Source of the DNA: Pseudoalteromonas sp. XI10
GTDB taxonomy: Bacteria > Pseudomonadota > Gammaproteobacteria > Enterobacterales > Alteromonadaceae
Assembly: GCF_001469895.1 (NCBI RefSeq)
Contig: NZ_LOPY01000047.1
Span: 186,001 to 250,000, forward strand
Direction: 5' to 3'
DNA length: 64,000 bases
Below, piece by piece: positions 18,468 to 27,966 of the stretch (positions are counted from its first letter, which is position 1; the number at the start of each line of letters is the position of its first letter). The notes beneath the pieces were generated by a model, which worked only from the letters and a program-made list of their open reading frames with translations, did not search any database and was not told the origin of the DNA. Made by a program: the position numbers and the translations under genes.

Positions 18468-19448
18468 GTGTCTACTAATAAAAATGAACAACCAAGCACT
18501 AATAAATCAGAAGCGAAAAGCGCACTTGCGCAGTCTATAAATTCAGAGCAACTTGCACTGATTGCCCAAATGTTTCAGAACATTCCTGAAGGAGTGTTTA
18601 TCATTAATGGCCAAGGCATGTTTGAATTTGCAAACCCGATGGCGGCTCAGCTTTTAGGTGACAACCAAGAAGCGTTAATCGGGCAAAACATTTTACATTA
18701 CCTACACGACACCGACCGTGATAAATACATGTATACCCTACTCAGTTGGTTAGACCATAAAGACTCGCCGATAAGTCTTGGGCCAAACGAAGTTAAAATA
18801 AACCGCGCTGATAATAAAACCCTTGAGGCGGATTTATGTATATCGAGCCTGCCAAAAAACATTGCCGTTGCAGAAAATTTATTTATTTGTGTATTACATG
18901 ATTTATCATCACACAAAGAACAATATAACCGCTTAATAAAACAGGCTACTACTGACCATTTAACCGGCCTTGCTAATAGATTAACCCTTGAAGAGTCATT
19001 AAAAGAGCATTGGCAAGAAAGCGTACAAACCAATCAAGCTATTAGCACTATATTAATCGACATTGATTACTTTAAATTATTCAACGACCGATTCGGCCAT
19101 GTAAAAGGCGATAAATGCTTACAAAAAGTAGCAAGTATAATCGCAGAGTCACTCCCTTCTCGCGATTGTTTAGCAGCCCGTTATGGTGGTGAAGAATTCG
19201 CCGTAATATTACCCCGTTGTCAAAAAGACACGGCCGCCGCCATTGCTAAACATATTCAAATAAAAGTAAATAACATGCCATTTACTGATATAGGTTTACC
19301 GAGTGATTTTAGAATAAGTGTAAGCCAAGGAATTGCTTGCGAGTTTAATAATCAATATCGTACTTCAGAGGCATTAATTTGCGCCGCAGATACTGCATTA
19401 TACCGAGCAAAAACAGAGGGCAGAAATAAAATCAGTATTAGCGCATAA
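18468..19448 (+). CDS. PAS-GGDEF diguanylate cyclase
   Basis: A 326-residue soluble protein that makes cyclic di-GMP. A GTG start at 18468 is used; AAGGA (18456-18460) lies seven bases upstream and no ATG is available in frame nearby. One PAS domain (about 25-145; GVFIINGQGMFEFANPMAAQLLG) is followed by GGDEF (about 155-326) starting at TTDHLTGLANRLTLE. The active-site loop is Gly240-Gly-Glu-Glu-Phe244, a functional variant. The RxxD inhibitory site expected five residues before the loop is absent (SRDCLAARY), so product inhibition by that route is unlikely. The gene sits alone between a terminator and a TonB receptor. Confidence 0.92.
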   Translation: MSTNKNEQPSTNKSEAKSALAQSINSEQLALIAQMFQNIPEGVFIINGQGMFEFANPMAAQLLGDNQEALIGQNILHYLHDTDRDKYMYTLLSWLDHKDSPISLGPNEVKINRADNKTLEADLCISSLPKNIAVAENLFICVLHDLSSHKEQYNRLIKQATTDHLTGLANRLTLEESLKEHWQESVQTNQAISTILIDIDYFKLFNDRFGHVKGDKCLQKVASIIAESLPSRDCLAARYGGEEFAVILPRCQKDTAAAIAKHIQIKVNNMPFTDIGLPSDFRISVSQGIACEFNNQYRTSEALICAADTALYRAKTEGRNKISISA

Positions 19449-19585
19449 TAAAAGTTAATATAATGTAAATACAGTGAGCTAAATAGCTTGTTTAGATAAT
19501 CATATAGTATACTTTTATGTTATTTGTTTGTTCCTTTTTTATTGATAAACTGCGAAGCGAAATCAACGTTAGATGGGATCCAACA

Positions 19586-22105
19586 ATGACAATTTTTAAA
19601 AAAGTACCTTTGCAACTCGCAATTGCAAGTACGCTAGCTACATCAGTGACTGCAATCGCTGCTGAGCAAACAACTGACAACACCGTTCAAGATGTTGAGG
19701 TTATTTCTGTTACTGGTACTCGCCGTAGCCTTCGTAGCATTTCTGAAAGTACCGTGCCTGTCGATTTATTAACTAGCCGCGATTTATCAAGCACAGGCCA
19801 GCTTGATATGAGCCAAGTATTGGCATCACAATTACCAAGCTTTAACTACCCAAGTGCCACCATTGCTGATGGCACTGACCACGCGAAACCAGCTGTTTTA
19901 CGTGGCCTTGCTCCGGATCACACATTAGTTCTGATCAATGGTAAACGCCGCCATGCCGGTGCATTATTAAACTTAAATGGTACGGTTGGCCGTGGTTCAA
20001 CGGCAGTAGATCTAAATAATATACCTACTTCTGCAATTAAACGTGTTGAAATTCTACGTGATGGCGCTGCAGCTCAATATGGTTCTGACGCGATTGCCGG
20101 TGTGATCAATATTGTATTAAAAGATGCCGATGAAGGCGGTAGCGTGAGCTACACATACGGTGAATACGACACACAAATGGCAGGCTCTCCTCAGCTACTA
20201 AACACCACAACCGATAGCGAAGGCAACTTAAGCTTTGAAACTGGCAGCGACCGTGAAGTAAACGACGGCATTACGCGTACAGCAAGTGCTAATGCGGGCT
20301 TTGCACTTGGCGATAATGGCTTTATTAACGTGTCGATTGAGTCACGTAATAACGAGCCAACAAATCGCTCTGGCTTTGATGCACGTGAGCAATATAGCCG
20401 TGATGAGAATGGCGATTTAGATTCACGTGAATTTGACTTTGACCGCTATAATCACCGCTTTGGTAAAGCCGATATCGAAGACTTCGCGCTTTTTTATAAC
20501 CTAGGCTATGAGTTTGATAACTCGCTGTCGCTTTACTCATTTGCAAGTTACTCAAACCGTAAAGGTAACTCAGGCGGTTTTTATCGTCGCGCTAAAGATT
20601 CTCGTAACTTAACTGAAGTGTATCCTGACGGTTTCTTACCGCAAATTGATACCGATGTTGATGATTACTCATTTGCAATTGGCTTAAATGGCGAAACTAA
20701 TGATTGGGCTTGGGATGTAAGCACCAATTATGGTCGCAACGATTTTGGCATTGGCGTAAGCAACAGCTTAAATACCTCGATGGGTGTTAGCAGCCCAACA
20801 GAGTTTGATGATGGCTCGCTTGTTTATGAACAATACTTAGTGAACATGGATGCAAGCAACACACTAGACTTAGGTTTACCTGATGATGTGTTTGTTACGA
20901 TTGGTGCTGAGTATCGTCACGAAAACTACCAAATTAAAGCAGGTGAAACAGCCTCTTACCTAACTGTATTAGATGACGATGGCAACCCAGTTGCTGCCGG
21001 TGGCGCGCAAGTGTTACCTGGTTTCTCACCAGAAAGTGCAACCGATAAAAGCCGTCATAACATTGCGGTATTTGCAGAGTTTGATACTTACCTAACTACA
21101 GATTGGAACCTTGTTTTAGCAGGTCGTTTTGAAGATTACAGTGATTTTGGTAGTACCTTTACCTCTAAACTTGCTTCGCGCTATAGCATTAATGAGTCGC
21201 TGTCGCTACGTGGTGCAATTAGCACAGGTTTTAGAGCGCCTTCACTTGCCCAAACATCTTATAAATCAGTAAGCACTGTTTTTGAAAATGGTGTGCCAAA
21301 TGAAGTGGGTTTATTCCCTGTTGATGAGCCTGCAGCGCAAGCACTGGGAGCTCGTGATTTAGACGCTGAAGAGTCAGTTAATATGACGGCGGGTTTCATC
21401 TTTACGCAAGGCGGCTTTAGCTTAACCCTTGATGCGTACCGCATTGAAATTGACGACCGTATCGTATTGTCTGAAAACTTAAGCGGCCCAGAAGTTGAAG
21501 CGATTTTAGCCGAAGCAGGCGAAGTTAATACGCAGCGCGTTCGTTACTTTACTAATGCTATTGATTCACGTACGCAAGGTGTTGATATTGTTGCAACCTA
21601 CTCATTAGGTTTAGAAAACTATGGTGATTTACGCTTAAGTGCAGCGGTTAACTTTAACGACACAGAAGTGACGAATGTTAAAGAAAACCCAGCAGAGCTA
21701 GAAGCGCTAGGTGATAGCTACGAGTATTTCTCTCGTCGCGAAATCACACGTTTTGAAAAAGGCACACCAGCCGATAAATGGAACCTATCTGCAACATGGG
21801 ATTATGAAAACTTCCAAACTACATTACGAGCAACTCGTTATGGTGAAGTAGTTGATACATCAAGTACTCCTGATGGAGATGAAGTACTTGATGCTAAATG
21901 GATTGCTGACTTAGAAGTGGCTTACCGCCCTGATGAGCAGTGGAAGTTCGCATTAGGTGCCAACAACCTATTCGATCAGTACCCTCAAGATACTGTGAGT
22001 AATATTGGTTTTAGTAATTTTAATCAAATTTTCCCTTATAGTGGCTTTGCGCCATACAGCTTAGATGGCCGTTTTATTTACGGTAACATCACTTATAGCT
22101 TCTAA
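19586..22105 (+). CDS. TonB-dependent receptor
   Basis: An 839-residue outer-membrane receptor. The start at 19586 gives a normal signal peptide (MTIFKKVPLQLAIASTLATS...AIAA); in-frame codons back to 19517 are discarded because they bury the signal. It has a TonB-box-like segment (VEVISVTGT), a plug with the conserved LINGKRRHAG and VEILRDGAAAQYGSDAIAGV, and a barrel ending in YGNITYSF. This type, with 'RGLAPDHTLVLINGKRRH', is common in Alteromonadales and often takes up plant- or algal-derived compounds or siderophores; the substrate is not readable. It converges on the intradiol dioxygenase gene, so the two need not be co-transcribed. Confidence 0.9.
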   Translation: MTIFKKVPLQLAIASTLATSVTAIAAEQTTDNTVQDVEVISVTGTRRSLRSISESTVPVDLLTSRDLSSTGQLDMSQVLASQLPSFNYPSATIADGTDHAKPAVLRGLAPDHTLVLINGKRRHAGALLNLNGTVGRGSTAVDLNNIPTSAIKRVEILRDGAAAQYGSDAIAGVINIVLKDADEGGSVSYTYGEYDTQMAGSPQLLNTTTDSEGNLSFETGSDREVNDGITRTASANAGFALGDNGFINVSIESRNNEPTNRSGFDAREQYSRDENGDLDSREFDFDRYNHRFGKADIEDFALFYNLGYEFDNSLSLYSFASYSNRKGNSGGFYRRAKDSRNLTEVYPDGFLPQIDTDVDDYSFAIGLNGETNDWAWDVSTNYGRNDFGIGVSNSLNTSMGVSSPTEFDDGSLVYEQYLVNMDASNTLDLGLPDDVFVTIGAEYRHENYQIKAGETASYLTVLDDDGNPVAAGGAQVLPGFSPESATDKSRHNIAVFAEFDTYLTTDWNLVLAGRFEDYSDFGSTFTSKLASRYSINESLSLRGAISTGFRAPSLAQTSYKSVSTVFENGVPNEVGLFPVDEPAAQALGARDLDAEESVNMTAGFIFTQGGFSLTLDAYRIEIDDRIVLSENLSGPEVEAILAEAGEVNTQRVRYFTNAIDSRTQGVDIVATYSLGLENYGDLRLSAAVNFNDTEVTNVKENPAELEALGDSYEYFSRREITRFEKGTPADKWNLSATWDYENFQTTLRATRYGEVVDTSSTPDGDEVLDAKWIADLEVAYRPDEQWKFALGANNLFDQYPQDTVSNIGFSNFNQIFPYSGFAPYSLDGRFIYGNITYSF

Positions 22106-22145
22106 AAAAATAGGGCGTGAAAGCAGCAATTGCTAACACGCCCTA
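22103..22145 (-). terminator. Intrinsic terminator of dioxygenase-like gene
   Basis: Stem TAGGGCGTG (22111-22119) / CACGCCCTA (22137-22145) with an inner AGCAATTGCT palindrome. On the minus strand it is followed by a run of seven T. Confidence 0.8.
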
Positions 22146-22168
22146 ACCTACAATGATAAGTGAATAAA

Positions 22169-23050
22169 TTAACTAATTTGAATAGTGTGATACGCCAATA
22201 AAGTGCCATCACTATTTTGTGCTGTGTTTAAAATAAACTGCTCATAATCACTACCAAACACGTTGTCGTTGCTAGCAAGGGTTGTATCTTGTTCACCGCG
22301 TGATTTGTAATCGCTATGAGTGGTACAAATTTCTTTTGCAAACGCATCAGTAAAACAGAACTGGCTAATTACATAGTCGTTATTGTTGTTTGCTACTTTA
22401 AAGTGAATATGAATAGTACGGCCAGAGTACCAACCTGGGAAATGCGTTTTAAAGTTCACACGACCACTGCTATCTGTGATCAATGAACCACGATACCAGG
22501 TACTTGCCTCAGCTTCGGCATCGTCACCAGTACAGAAGTCACCCGCAAAACGTGAGCTATCAGAACTACTGCTAGTATCGCCCGAGTAAATACCGCTGGT
22601 ATCACAGTGCCAAACCGATATTTCGTAATTTGCTAATGGGTTACAGTCGCTATCAATTAACTGTAAACACAGCATCATAGGTAAACCCGTTAGGCCATCC
22701 GAGATGTCTTCGTCTGAATCAGCTTGGAAATAACATGGGCCTTCGGTTGTTGCTTGAGTGAGTGCTAACACACATGCGGTTGATGTTTCAAAAATGCTGT
22801 CATCAGGAAAGTCATCAGTAATAAGTGCTGTTGTGCCTGATACATAATCACTGTCGTTCGTGGTTGTTGTATCGTCTGTATCAGTGCTGGTGTCTGTATC
22901 TGTTGATGTATCGGTGTCTGATGTTGTATCGGTGGACGATACTGTATCTGAGTTACAGCCTAAAAATGCCAACATAGGCACAGCAGCAACTGAAATACCT
23001 AATGTTTTAAGCATTTTTCTACGAGTATAAAGTTCAGGTTTTAAAGTCAT
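22169..23050 (-). CDS. Tat-type lipoprotein, intradiol ring-cleavage dioxygenase-like
   Basis: A 293-residue exported protein related to protocatechuate 3,4-dioxygenase. The start at 23050 has AAGGGG seven bases upstream; an ATG at 23071 lacks a ribosome site. The N-terminus has a Tat-like motif (TRRKMLK, residues 9-15) and a lipobox-like FLGC (Cys32). A Ser/Thr/Asp repeat linker (about 36-66, DTDTST units) follows. Ligands of a non-haem Fe(III) centre are all visible: Tyr155 (GIYSG), Tyr208 (PGWYSGR), His214 and His216 (IHIHF). Cytoplasmic enzymes of the family open catechol rings; a folded, Tat-exported and lipid-anchored version is unusual. It shares a 168-bp promoter region with the divergent sensor kinase gene. 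Substrate unknown. Confidence 0.85.
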   Translation of the reverse strand: MTLKPELYTRRKMLKTLGISVAAVPMLAFLGCNSDTVSSTDTTSDTDTSTDTDTSTDTDDTTTTNDSDYVSGTTALITDDFPDDSIFETSTACVLALTQATTEGPCYFQADSDEDISDGLTGLPMMLCLQLIDSDCNPLANYEISVWHCDTSGIYSGDTSSSSDSSRFAGDFCTGDDAEAEASTWYRGSLITDSSGRVNFKTHFPGWYSGRTIHIHFKVANNNNDYVISQFCFTDAFAKEICTTHSDYKSRGEQDTTLASNDNVFGSDYEQFILNTAQNSDGTLLAYHTIQIS

Positions 23051-23218
23051 CTTGTGCCCCTTCGCTAACATGAGTAATTAACGTTGAGTATAAAGAACAA
23101 ATGTAGAGACTTTGTGTAGAAAAAGTGGTGCTTTTATAGAGTGACTAGGATGCACATGCCAAAAAATAGACATTTATAGTATATTCATTTCTGGCTATTA
23201 CATTTTACTATTACATCT

Positions 23219-24799
23219 ATGAAGTTAATTCACAAACTCTTAATTACCAATCTTATCATTACGCTACTACTGGTGCTGACCATGTTTGGTCTAAATGCAA
23301 TTTCCAATAAGCGTATGCTCAATAATGTGTTTGAAGATATAGATAACGAAGCATTTAACCGAATAGCCACTGAAATTAGCCTGCAGTATCAGCAAACGGG
23401 TTCGATTGGGATGTTTATCGATTCTAAAGCCCTGTGGTATGAGCTAATCAACCGTAATTTTCATTCAAGCCGTTTATTGTTTTCGCCCAATAGCCCAAAA
23501 CCAGGAGAGCCCGGCCCTTTTCCATTAATTGGGCCTCCTGAAAAGCATATGCAAAATGAGCCGATGCCACCCCCCGATGACTTTGGGATGCCACCATCGT
23601 TCGACCAACCACCTGAATTTGCCCCACCAAATGAGTTTAACGAGCCTGCAAACTTTGCTGACATGCATGAGCCGGCACCTCGCAATAACCCCATGGCTGA
23701 TGACTTCATGCCCTTTGAAAAGCGCCTAAGTTTGCTTGATGAAAAAGGCGAAATATTGATTGCAGGCAATACCGAAACTGAGGTCGTGAACGAGCAAGAA
23801 ATCACCCACAATGGCGAGGTTGTTGCGGTGCTTCAGCTGCATGCTAACCGCAATCATGTTAGCGCGCTAACTCAGCATTACCTAAATACACAAATTAATA
23901 TCAGTTTGTGGACAGCAGGGATTGGTTTATTAATTGCGTTATTGTTTAGTTACTTACTCGCACGTCATTTTACTAACCCTATTTCTCAGCTGAAAAAAGG
24001 CGCAAAAGCCCTTGCAGAACGCGAATTTGAGACCCAAATAACCGTCAACAGTAGTGATGAATTTGCGACCTTAGCGGATGATTTTAATCGTATTGCCACA
24101 GAGCTCAGACGCTTTGAGTCGCAGCAAAGCCAATGGCTCATGGATATTTCTCATGAACTACGCACGCCTTTAACTATTTTAGAGGGTGAACTAGAGGCCA
24201 TTAACGATGGCATTATCGAACCAAACCAAAAGGCAATAAGCTCACTGCAAGAAGAAGTGGCGCTGTTAAGCCGACTTGTGAACGACTTACACAAAGTCAG
24301 CTCACTCGACAGACACAGCTTTAACTATCATATGGAAACTATTGATTTTAATGCCTTGGTGGCCCTACAAGCGCATAAGTATGCGTTTAAATTTCAATCC
24401 AAAAACATCACGCTTAATGCCACCTTACCAGAGCAAACAGTGATGGTTTTGGCCGACCAAAATCGTATTACACAAGTTCTACAAAACATTTTAGAAAATA
24501 ATTTACGCTATACCGATGAACAGCAAAAAGTCTGGTTAGATTTAACCGTGTCTAACCATCATGTATTTTTGTCGATAGAAGATTCAGGCCCCGGTGTTCC
24601 TGATGAGGCTCTTGAAAAACTATTTGATCGCTTATATCGCACCGATAGCTCTCGTAACAGAAAAACCGGCGGTTTTGGCTTAGGCTTGGCGATTTGCCAA
24701 ACAATTGTTGAAGCCCACCAGGGAAAAATAAATGCAACTAAAAGCCGCTTAGGCGGTCTGTGTATAACGTTAAAACTCCCGCTTGCAGAGGCGCAATAA
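23219..24799 (+). CDS. BaeS-like sensor histidine kinase with Pro/Met-rich sensor loop
   Basis: A 526-residue inner-membrane kinase. TM1 is at about 8-27, then a periplasmic region to about 222, TM2 (SLWTAGIGLLIALLFSYLLA), HAMP, HisKA with His312 (DISHELRTP) and HATPase (QVLQNILENNLRY; DSGPGVPDE; GGFGLGLAIC). The sensor region holds about 70 residues dominated by Pro, Met, Phe and acidic residues (for example NEPMPPPDDFGMPPSFDQPP), which looks disordered or metal-binding. The stop lies one base before the start of the response-regulator gene, so the two form a coupled operon. Divergence from the dioxygenase lipoprotein gene suggests that gene is a target. No strong ribosome site is visible before this ATG. 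Confidence 0.92.
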   Translation: MKLIHKLLITNLIITLLLVLTMFGLNAISNKRMLNNVFEDIDNEAFNRIATEISLQYQQTGSIGMFIDSKALWYELINRNFHSSRLLFSPNSPKPGEPGPFPLIGPPEKHMQNEPMPPPDDFGMPPSFDQPPEFAPPNEFNEPANFADMHEPAPRNNPMADDFMPFEKRLSLLDEKGEILIAGNTETEVVNEQEITHNGEVVAVLQLHANRNHVSALTQHYLNTQINISLWTAGIGLLIALLFSYLLARHFTNPISQLKKGAKALAEREFETQITVNSSDEFATLADDFNRIATELRRFESQQSQWLMDISHELRTPLTILEGELEAINDGIIEPNQKAISSLQEEVALLSRLVNDLHKVSSLDRHSFNYHMETIDFNALVALQAHKYAFKFQSKNITLNATLPEQTVMVLADQNRITQVLQNILENNLRYTDEQQKVWLDLTVSNHHVFLSIEDSGPGVPDEALEKLFDRLYRTDSSRNRKTGGFGLGLAICQTIVEAHQGKINATKSRLGGLCITLKLPLAEAQ

Positions 24800-24800
24800 T

Positions 24801-25496
24801 ATGTCAGAAACCTTAGCTAAACAGCATATTCTCGTTATTGAAGACGAAGTTAAAATTGCCGAATTAATAGAAAAGTATTTATATCTTGAAGGGTTTAAAA
24901 CAAGCCTAATTCACGATGGCAACTGCGCACTGGATGCTGTTAATGAGCTAAGCCCTGATTTGATTATTCTCGATATCATGCTGCCAGGCACTAACGGCAT
25001 CGAGTTATGCAGCAAGATAAGACAATACAGTGATGTGCCTATTATTATGCTTACGGCACGGGTTGAAGAAATTGATCATTTAATTGGTTTTGATGTTGGT
25101 GCCGATGACTATGTTACTAAACCATTCAAACCAAAAGAGTTAATGGCGCGTGTGAAAGCTATTTTAAAACGACGCCGAATGCCAAGTAGTAAACCTAGTA
25201 CATTCAAAGCAGGCAATATTATTGTTGATCCGAGCGAATACAAAGTACTGGTAAAAAATGAAGAACTGAAACTAACAATTAATGAATTTAGTTTATTAAA
25301 AATATTAATTGCCTCACCTAATAAGGTTTTTTCACGCCAAGATTTACTAACCATGACTCAAGGAAAGTACTTTGAGAGCTACGAGCGCAGTATTGATTCA
25401 CACATTAAAAACTTGCGTAAAAAGCTGACTCAAGCCGATCCTGATAGTCATTACATTGAGTCAATTTATGGCGTGGGATATAAATTTAAAATTTAA
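24801..25496 (+). CDS. BaeR-like OmpR-family response regulator
   Basis: A 231-residue DNA-binding response regulator: receiver (about 8-122) with acceptor Asp58 (LIILDIMLPG), Thr85 and Lys107 (VTKPFK), then a winged helix (about 140-231; LTINEFSLLKILIASPNKVF, SIDSHIKNLRKKL, IYGVGYKF). Overall similarity is closest to BaeR (LPGTNGIELC; RVEEIDHLIGFDVGADDY). The start at 24801 gives the normal length. It is one base downstream of the sensor kinase stop and is followed after 59 bp by a small envelope protein gene that may belong to the same transcript. Confidence 0.93.
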   Translation: MSETLAKQHILVIEDEVKIAELIEKYLYLEGFKTSLIHDGNCALDAVNELSPDLIILDIMLPGTNGIELCSKIRQYSDVPIIMLTARVEEIDHLIGFDVGADDYVTKPFKPKELMARVKAILKRRRMPSSKPSTFKAGNIIVDPSEYKVLVKNEELKLTINEFSLLKILIASPNKVFSRQDLLTMTQGKYFESYERSIDSHIKNLRKKLTQADPDSHYIESIYGVGYKFKI

Positions 25497-25555
25497 ACAA
25501 CCTTTTTCAAACTTGCGACGACTAACTAAATAACATAACCCATTAGGACATCATT

Positions 25556-26104
25556 ATGAATTTAGTACGTATTAGCGTAAGTGCACTCTTAATAACGGCC
25601 ACCACTGCTTGTATTGGCCTCTCTAATGCCAGCACAACAAACAACCAGGGTGATTATCGCGTTATCACTTTTAAAGACTGTAAAAAGGTAAGCGAAAGTC
25701 CCCTCAATAACGAGCAAATTGCAGCATACCTAGAGCTTGAGCGTGAGCAAGTAAAATTAGAAGCACTTGAGCAACCAATTAATGACATAGAGCTACAAGT
25801 TTCTGAGTACTCTGAGCAAATAGAAGCAATCACCGAAGAAGCAGTTATTGAAGACGAGAACCACTTGCGAATTAATAAAAGTTTATTAAAAGAGCAAGAT
25901 AAGCTGGCCAAAGAACTCAATAAACTTATGGCTGCTCATGATGCCGATTTTAAAGCACTGGAACAGCAAGCAAAATTAATTGAACATGCCGCTAAGCAGT
26001 TTGATAAAACTATGAAGCCTTTGATGGAACAAGGTGAGTCAACCCATCTACAAATTTTAGCGCCGGGTGAAGACGAAAAACCAGGGTGTTTTTACACTAT
26101 CTAA
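25556..26104 (+). CDS. Exported coiled-coil protein of unknown function
   Basis: A 182-residue protein with an N-terminal export signal (MNLVRISVSALLITATTACI...SNAS). A cysteine at 19 is not in a classical lipobox (TTAC), so simple cleavage near SNA is as likely as lipidation. Residues about 45-165 are a long helical, heptad-rich region of Glu, Lys, Gln and Leu, a predicted coiled coil. A C-terminal Cys (PGCFYTI) could pair with the Cys near the start of the mature part (FKDCKK). The gene follows the BaeR-like regulator by 59 bp and may be under its control, as with the periplasmic chaperone Spy in E. coli, which is also helical; that comparison is only suggestive. Its stop overlaps the stop of the opposing gene by three bases. 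Confidence 0.55.
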   Translation: MNLVRISVSALLITATTACIGLSNASTTNNQGDYRVITFKDCKKVSESPLNNEQIAAYLELEREQVKLEALEQPINDIELQVSEYSEQIEAITEEAVIEDENHLRINKSLLKEQDKLAKELNKLMAAHDADFKALEQQAKLIEHAAKQFDKTMKPLMEQGESTHLQILAPGEDEKPGCFYTI

Positions 26105-27006
26105 AGCACGTTACCTAGGTGTGCATAAAGTTTCGCATGTGATTGCCGAATGTCTTCTTTATGCACTTGCTTAAACCATTTTAATGCTTGATCTTGCTTT
26201 CCTGCTTGCCAATTGATTTCAGCAAGACGTAACTTATAAATAGCAATCACATGCCTATCTGAATCTGTATCCATGTACTTAAGAGACTGTACATAAACTT
26301 CATCGGCTTGCTCATAATTTGCCAGAAGTTGGTGGGTACGCGCTAAATTACCTAAAGCAACAGAGATTTTGCGGTTATGGTTGGTTTTTAAAATCCAATC
26401 AGCGGCGGTTTTTCGATTTGCAAGTGCACCGTCTACATCACCTAATGAGTGAAAAACATTTGCTTTATTCGAAGCCAGTTCAAAGTGGAAAATGGGATCT
26501 TTGCTTTTGCCAAAGCGTCGCTCTGCCCTATCAAGAATTTGCAATGCCGTTTCTTTATTACCAAACACGTATTGCAAATTAGCCAATTCAACCATACGCA
26601 TAGGGTTACCAAAAGAGTCAAAGATTGCTTGCAGTTTTTCAAATGCTTTTGCGGCATATTTACGACCAGTTTCAAAGTCGCCTAAATAATGCATTGATTT
26701 GGCGTAATAAAAGTAAACTTGCACCTGAAATACAACAGGTAACTCTTCACTGGTAATGAAAGGCTCAGTGCTATCTTTCAAGATTTGATATTCCATTTTG
26801 TCGTAGAAATAATCAAACTGATAAGATTTAATCTCATACCAACGTGCAGAGCCAAGCTCACTGCTTGCTAGCTGTTGATTAATGTAATCTAAGCAACTAA
26901 TTTGTGATTGTTTCTCACAAAACATCTCATGATCACTAAAATTTTCAGAGGCATTGGCATTAAGGCTCGATAATCCTAACAATAACAAGGCTAACTTTTT
27001 CTTCAT
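26101..27006 (-). CDS. Exported TPR-repeat protein
   Basis: A 301-residue protein with a signal peptide (MKKKLALLLLGLSSLNANA). The mature part is helical with TPR-like pairs (YYAKSMHYLGDFETGRKYAAKAF; NVFHSLGDVDGALANRKTA; NLARTHQLLANYEQADEVY; RLAEINWQAGKQDQALKWF). Such repeats bind peptides or partner proteins in the periplasm. Two cysteines near the start (FCEK, SCLD) may form a disulphide. No enzymatic motif is present, so no further function is assigned. The barrel-type gene upstream on the same strand is 67 bp away, so the two may be one transcript. Confidence 0.65.
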   Translation of the reverse strand: MKKKLALLLLGLSSLNANASENFSDHEMFCEKQSQISCLDYINQQLASSELGSARWYEIKSYQFDYFYDKMEYQILKDSTEPFITSEELPVVFQVQVYFYYAKSMHYLGDFETGRKYAAKAFEKLQAIFDSFGNPMRMVELANLQYVFGNKETALQILDRAERRFGKSKDPIFHFELASNKANVFHSLGDVDGALANRKTAADWILKTNHNRKISVALGNLARTHQLLANYEQADEVYVQSLKYMDTDSDRHVIAIYKLRLAEINWQAGKQDQALKWFKQVHKEDIRQSHAKLYAHLGNVL

Positions 27007-27073
27007 GCACTATTTTCTCAGCGATAACTCACTCAGAAAACTAACAAAATTTAACAGCTTATAACAGTAATTT

Positions 27074-27811
27074 TTAATTAAATTGATAAGTGTAACCCAG
27101 CACTAAATTTTGATCTGAGCCGTAATCACTGTCTTCTGTTGCAGCAAATAGTTTAAAACTTTGTTGTTTATCAAATTGATAACTTGCACCAATAGCGGCG
27201 AAATAACCTGAATAATCGTTAGAACCTACCGAATACGCTGCTGCAGTCATTAATGTCCATTTTTCGGATAATGGCTTTAAAGCAAACGCGCCCAAGTAAC
27301 CACCATCACTACTGTTTGGAATAAGCACCCAACCTTCAGGGCCAGGAATTTCTGTTGTTAAACACGCACCTTGCCCTGCTAAACAAGCAATGTCACCATC
27401 AACATGGCTATAACCACCCATAGCGAAAATTTGCCAACCATAGGGCGCAATATCAAAGTAACTCAGTGGCATAAAAGTGCCAATACTGTAGGTTGTGCGC
27501 TCAGCTCCTTGATCATAACTTTGCTTACCAAAGTTAAAATTAACAATGCCAATATCAAATAGCCACGAGCCACCAACACGCCATTCATCACCATTGGCAC
27601 TCACACTAGCATTAAGCTTTTTAACTGCTCCTAAACTTAGCGAACCGGTGATCCTTAATTCATCTGAATAACTTGCGCCAAACTGAGTGACGACCTTGGT
27701 GGGATCTTCACTCAGTTTAGTTTGTTCACCCGAAGCGCTTTGTGCTGCTGATGCACTAAACACTGACATTACCGATAAAGCAGCGAGTGCTGCTTTTTTA
27801 CCTAATACCAT
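27074..27811 (-). CDS. Putative outer-membrane barrel protein
   Basis: A 245-residue exported protein preceded by AAGGA. The signal peptide (MVLGKKAALAALSVMSVFSASA) leads to a glycine- and aromatic-rich series of amphipathic strands (GSLSLGAVKKLNASVSANG, YLGAFALKPLSEKWTLMTAA, GASYQFDKQQSFKLFAA) ending in LGYTYQFN. The penultimate Phe and alternating pattern suggest an outer-membrane beta-barrel of about 10 strands, but the protein is unlike named porins. Two cysteines (DIACLAGQGACL) in one loop probably form a disulphide. Function unknown. Confidence 0.55.
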   Translation of the reverse strand: MVLGKKAALAALSVMSVFSASAAQSASGEQTKLSEDPTKVVTQFGASYSDELRITGSLSLGAVKKLNASVSANGDEWRVGGSWLFDIGIVNFNFGKQSYDQGAERTTYSIGTFMPLSYFDIAPYGWQIFAMGGYSHVDGDIACLAGQGACLTTEIPGPEGWVLIPNSSDGGYLGAFALKPLSEKWTLMTAAAYSVGSNDYSGYFAAIGASYQFDKQQSFKLFAATEDSDYGSDQNLVLGYTYQFN

Positions 27812-27926
27812 ATTAACGTCCTTTTAGTTTGACTGAGTCACAATTCATAATAACTGTGTATTAGGTAAATAAAAGTGTTTATTTTATGTTTCTTGGAAAG
27901 GTATCACTTGAGGGGAGTAATTTTGT

Positions 27927-27956
27927 AAAAGCTGGCTAAACACTACTTTAGCCAGC
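27927..27956 (-). terminator. Intrinsic terminator of mgtE
   Basis: Stem GCTGGCTAAA / TTTAGCCAGC with a 6-base loop; on the minus strand it is followed by TTTT. It lies 11 bases past the mgtE stop. Confidence 0.82.
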
Positions 27957-27966
27957 ATCCAATCCC

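Noticed and set aside
19494-19506. Fur-box-like GATAATCATATAG before the TonB receptor at 19586
   Set aside because: Only about nine of thirteen positions agree and the other half-site is absent; too weak to list as a site.
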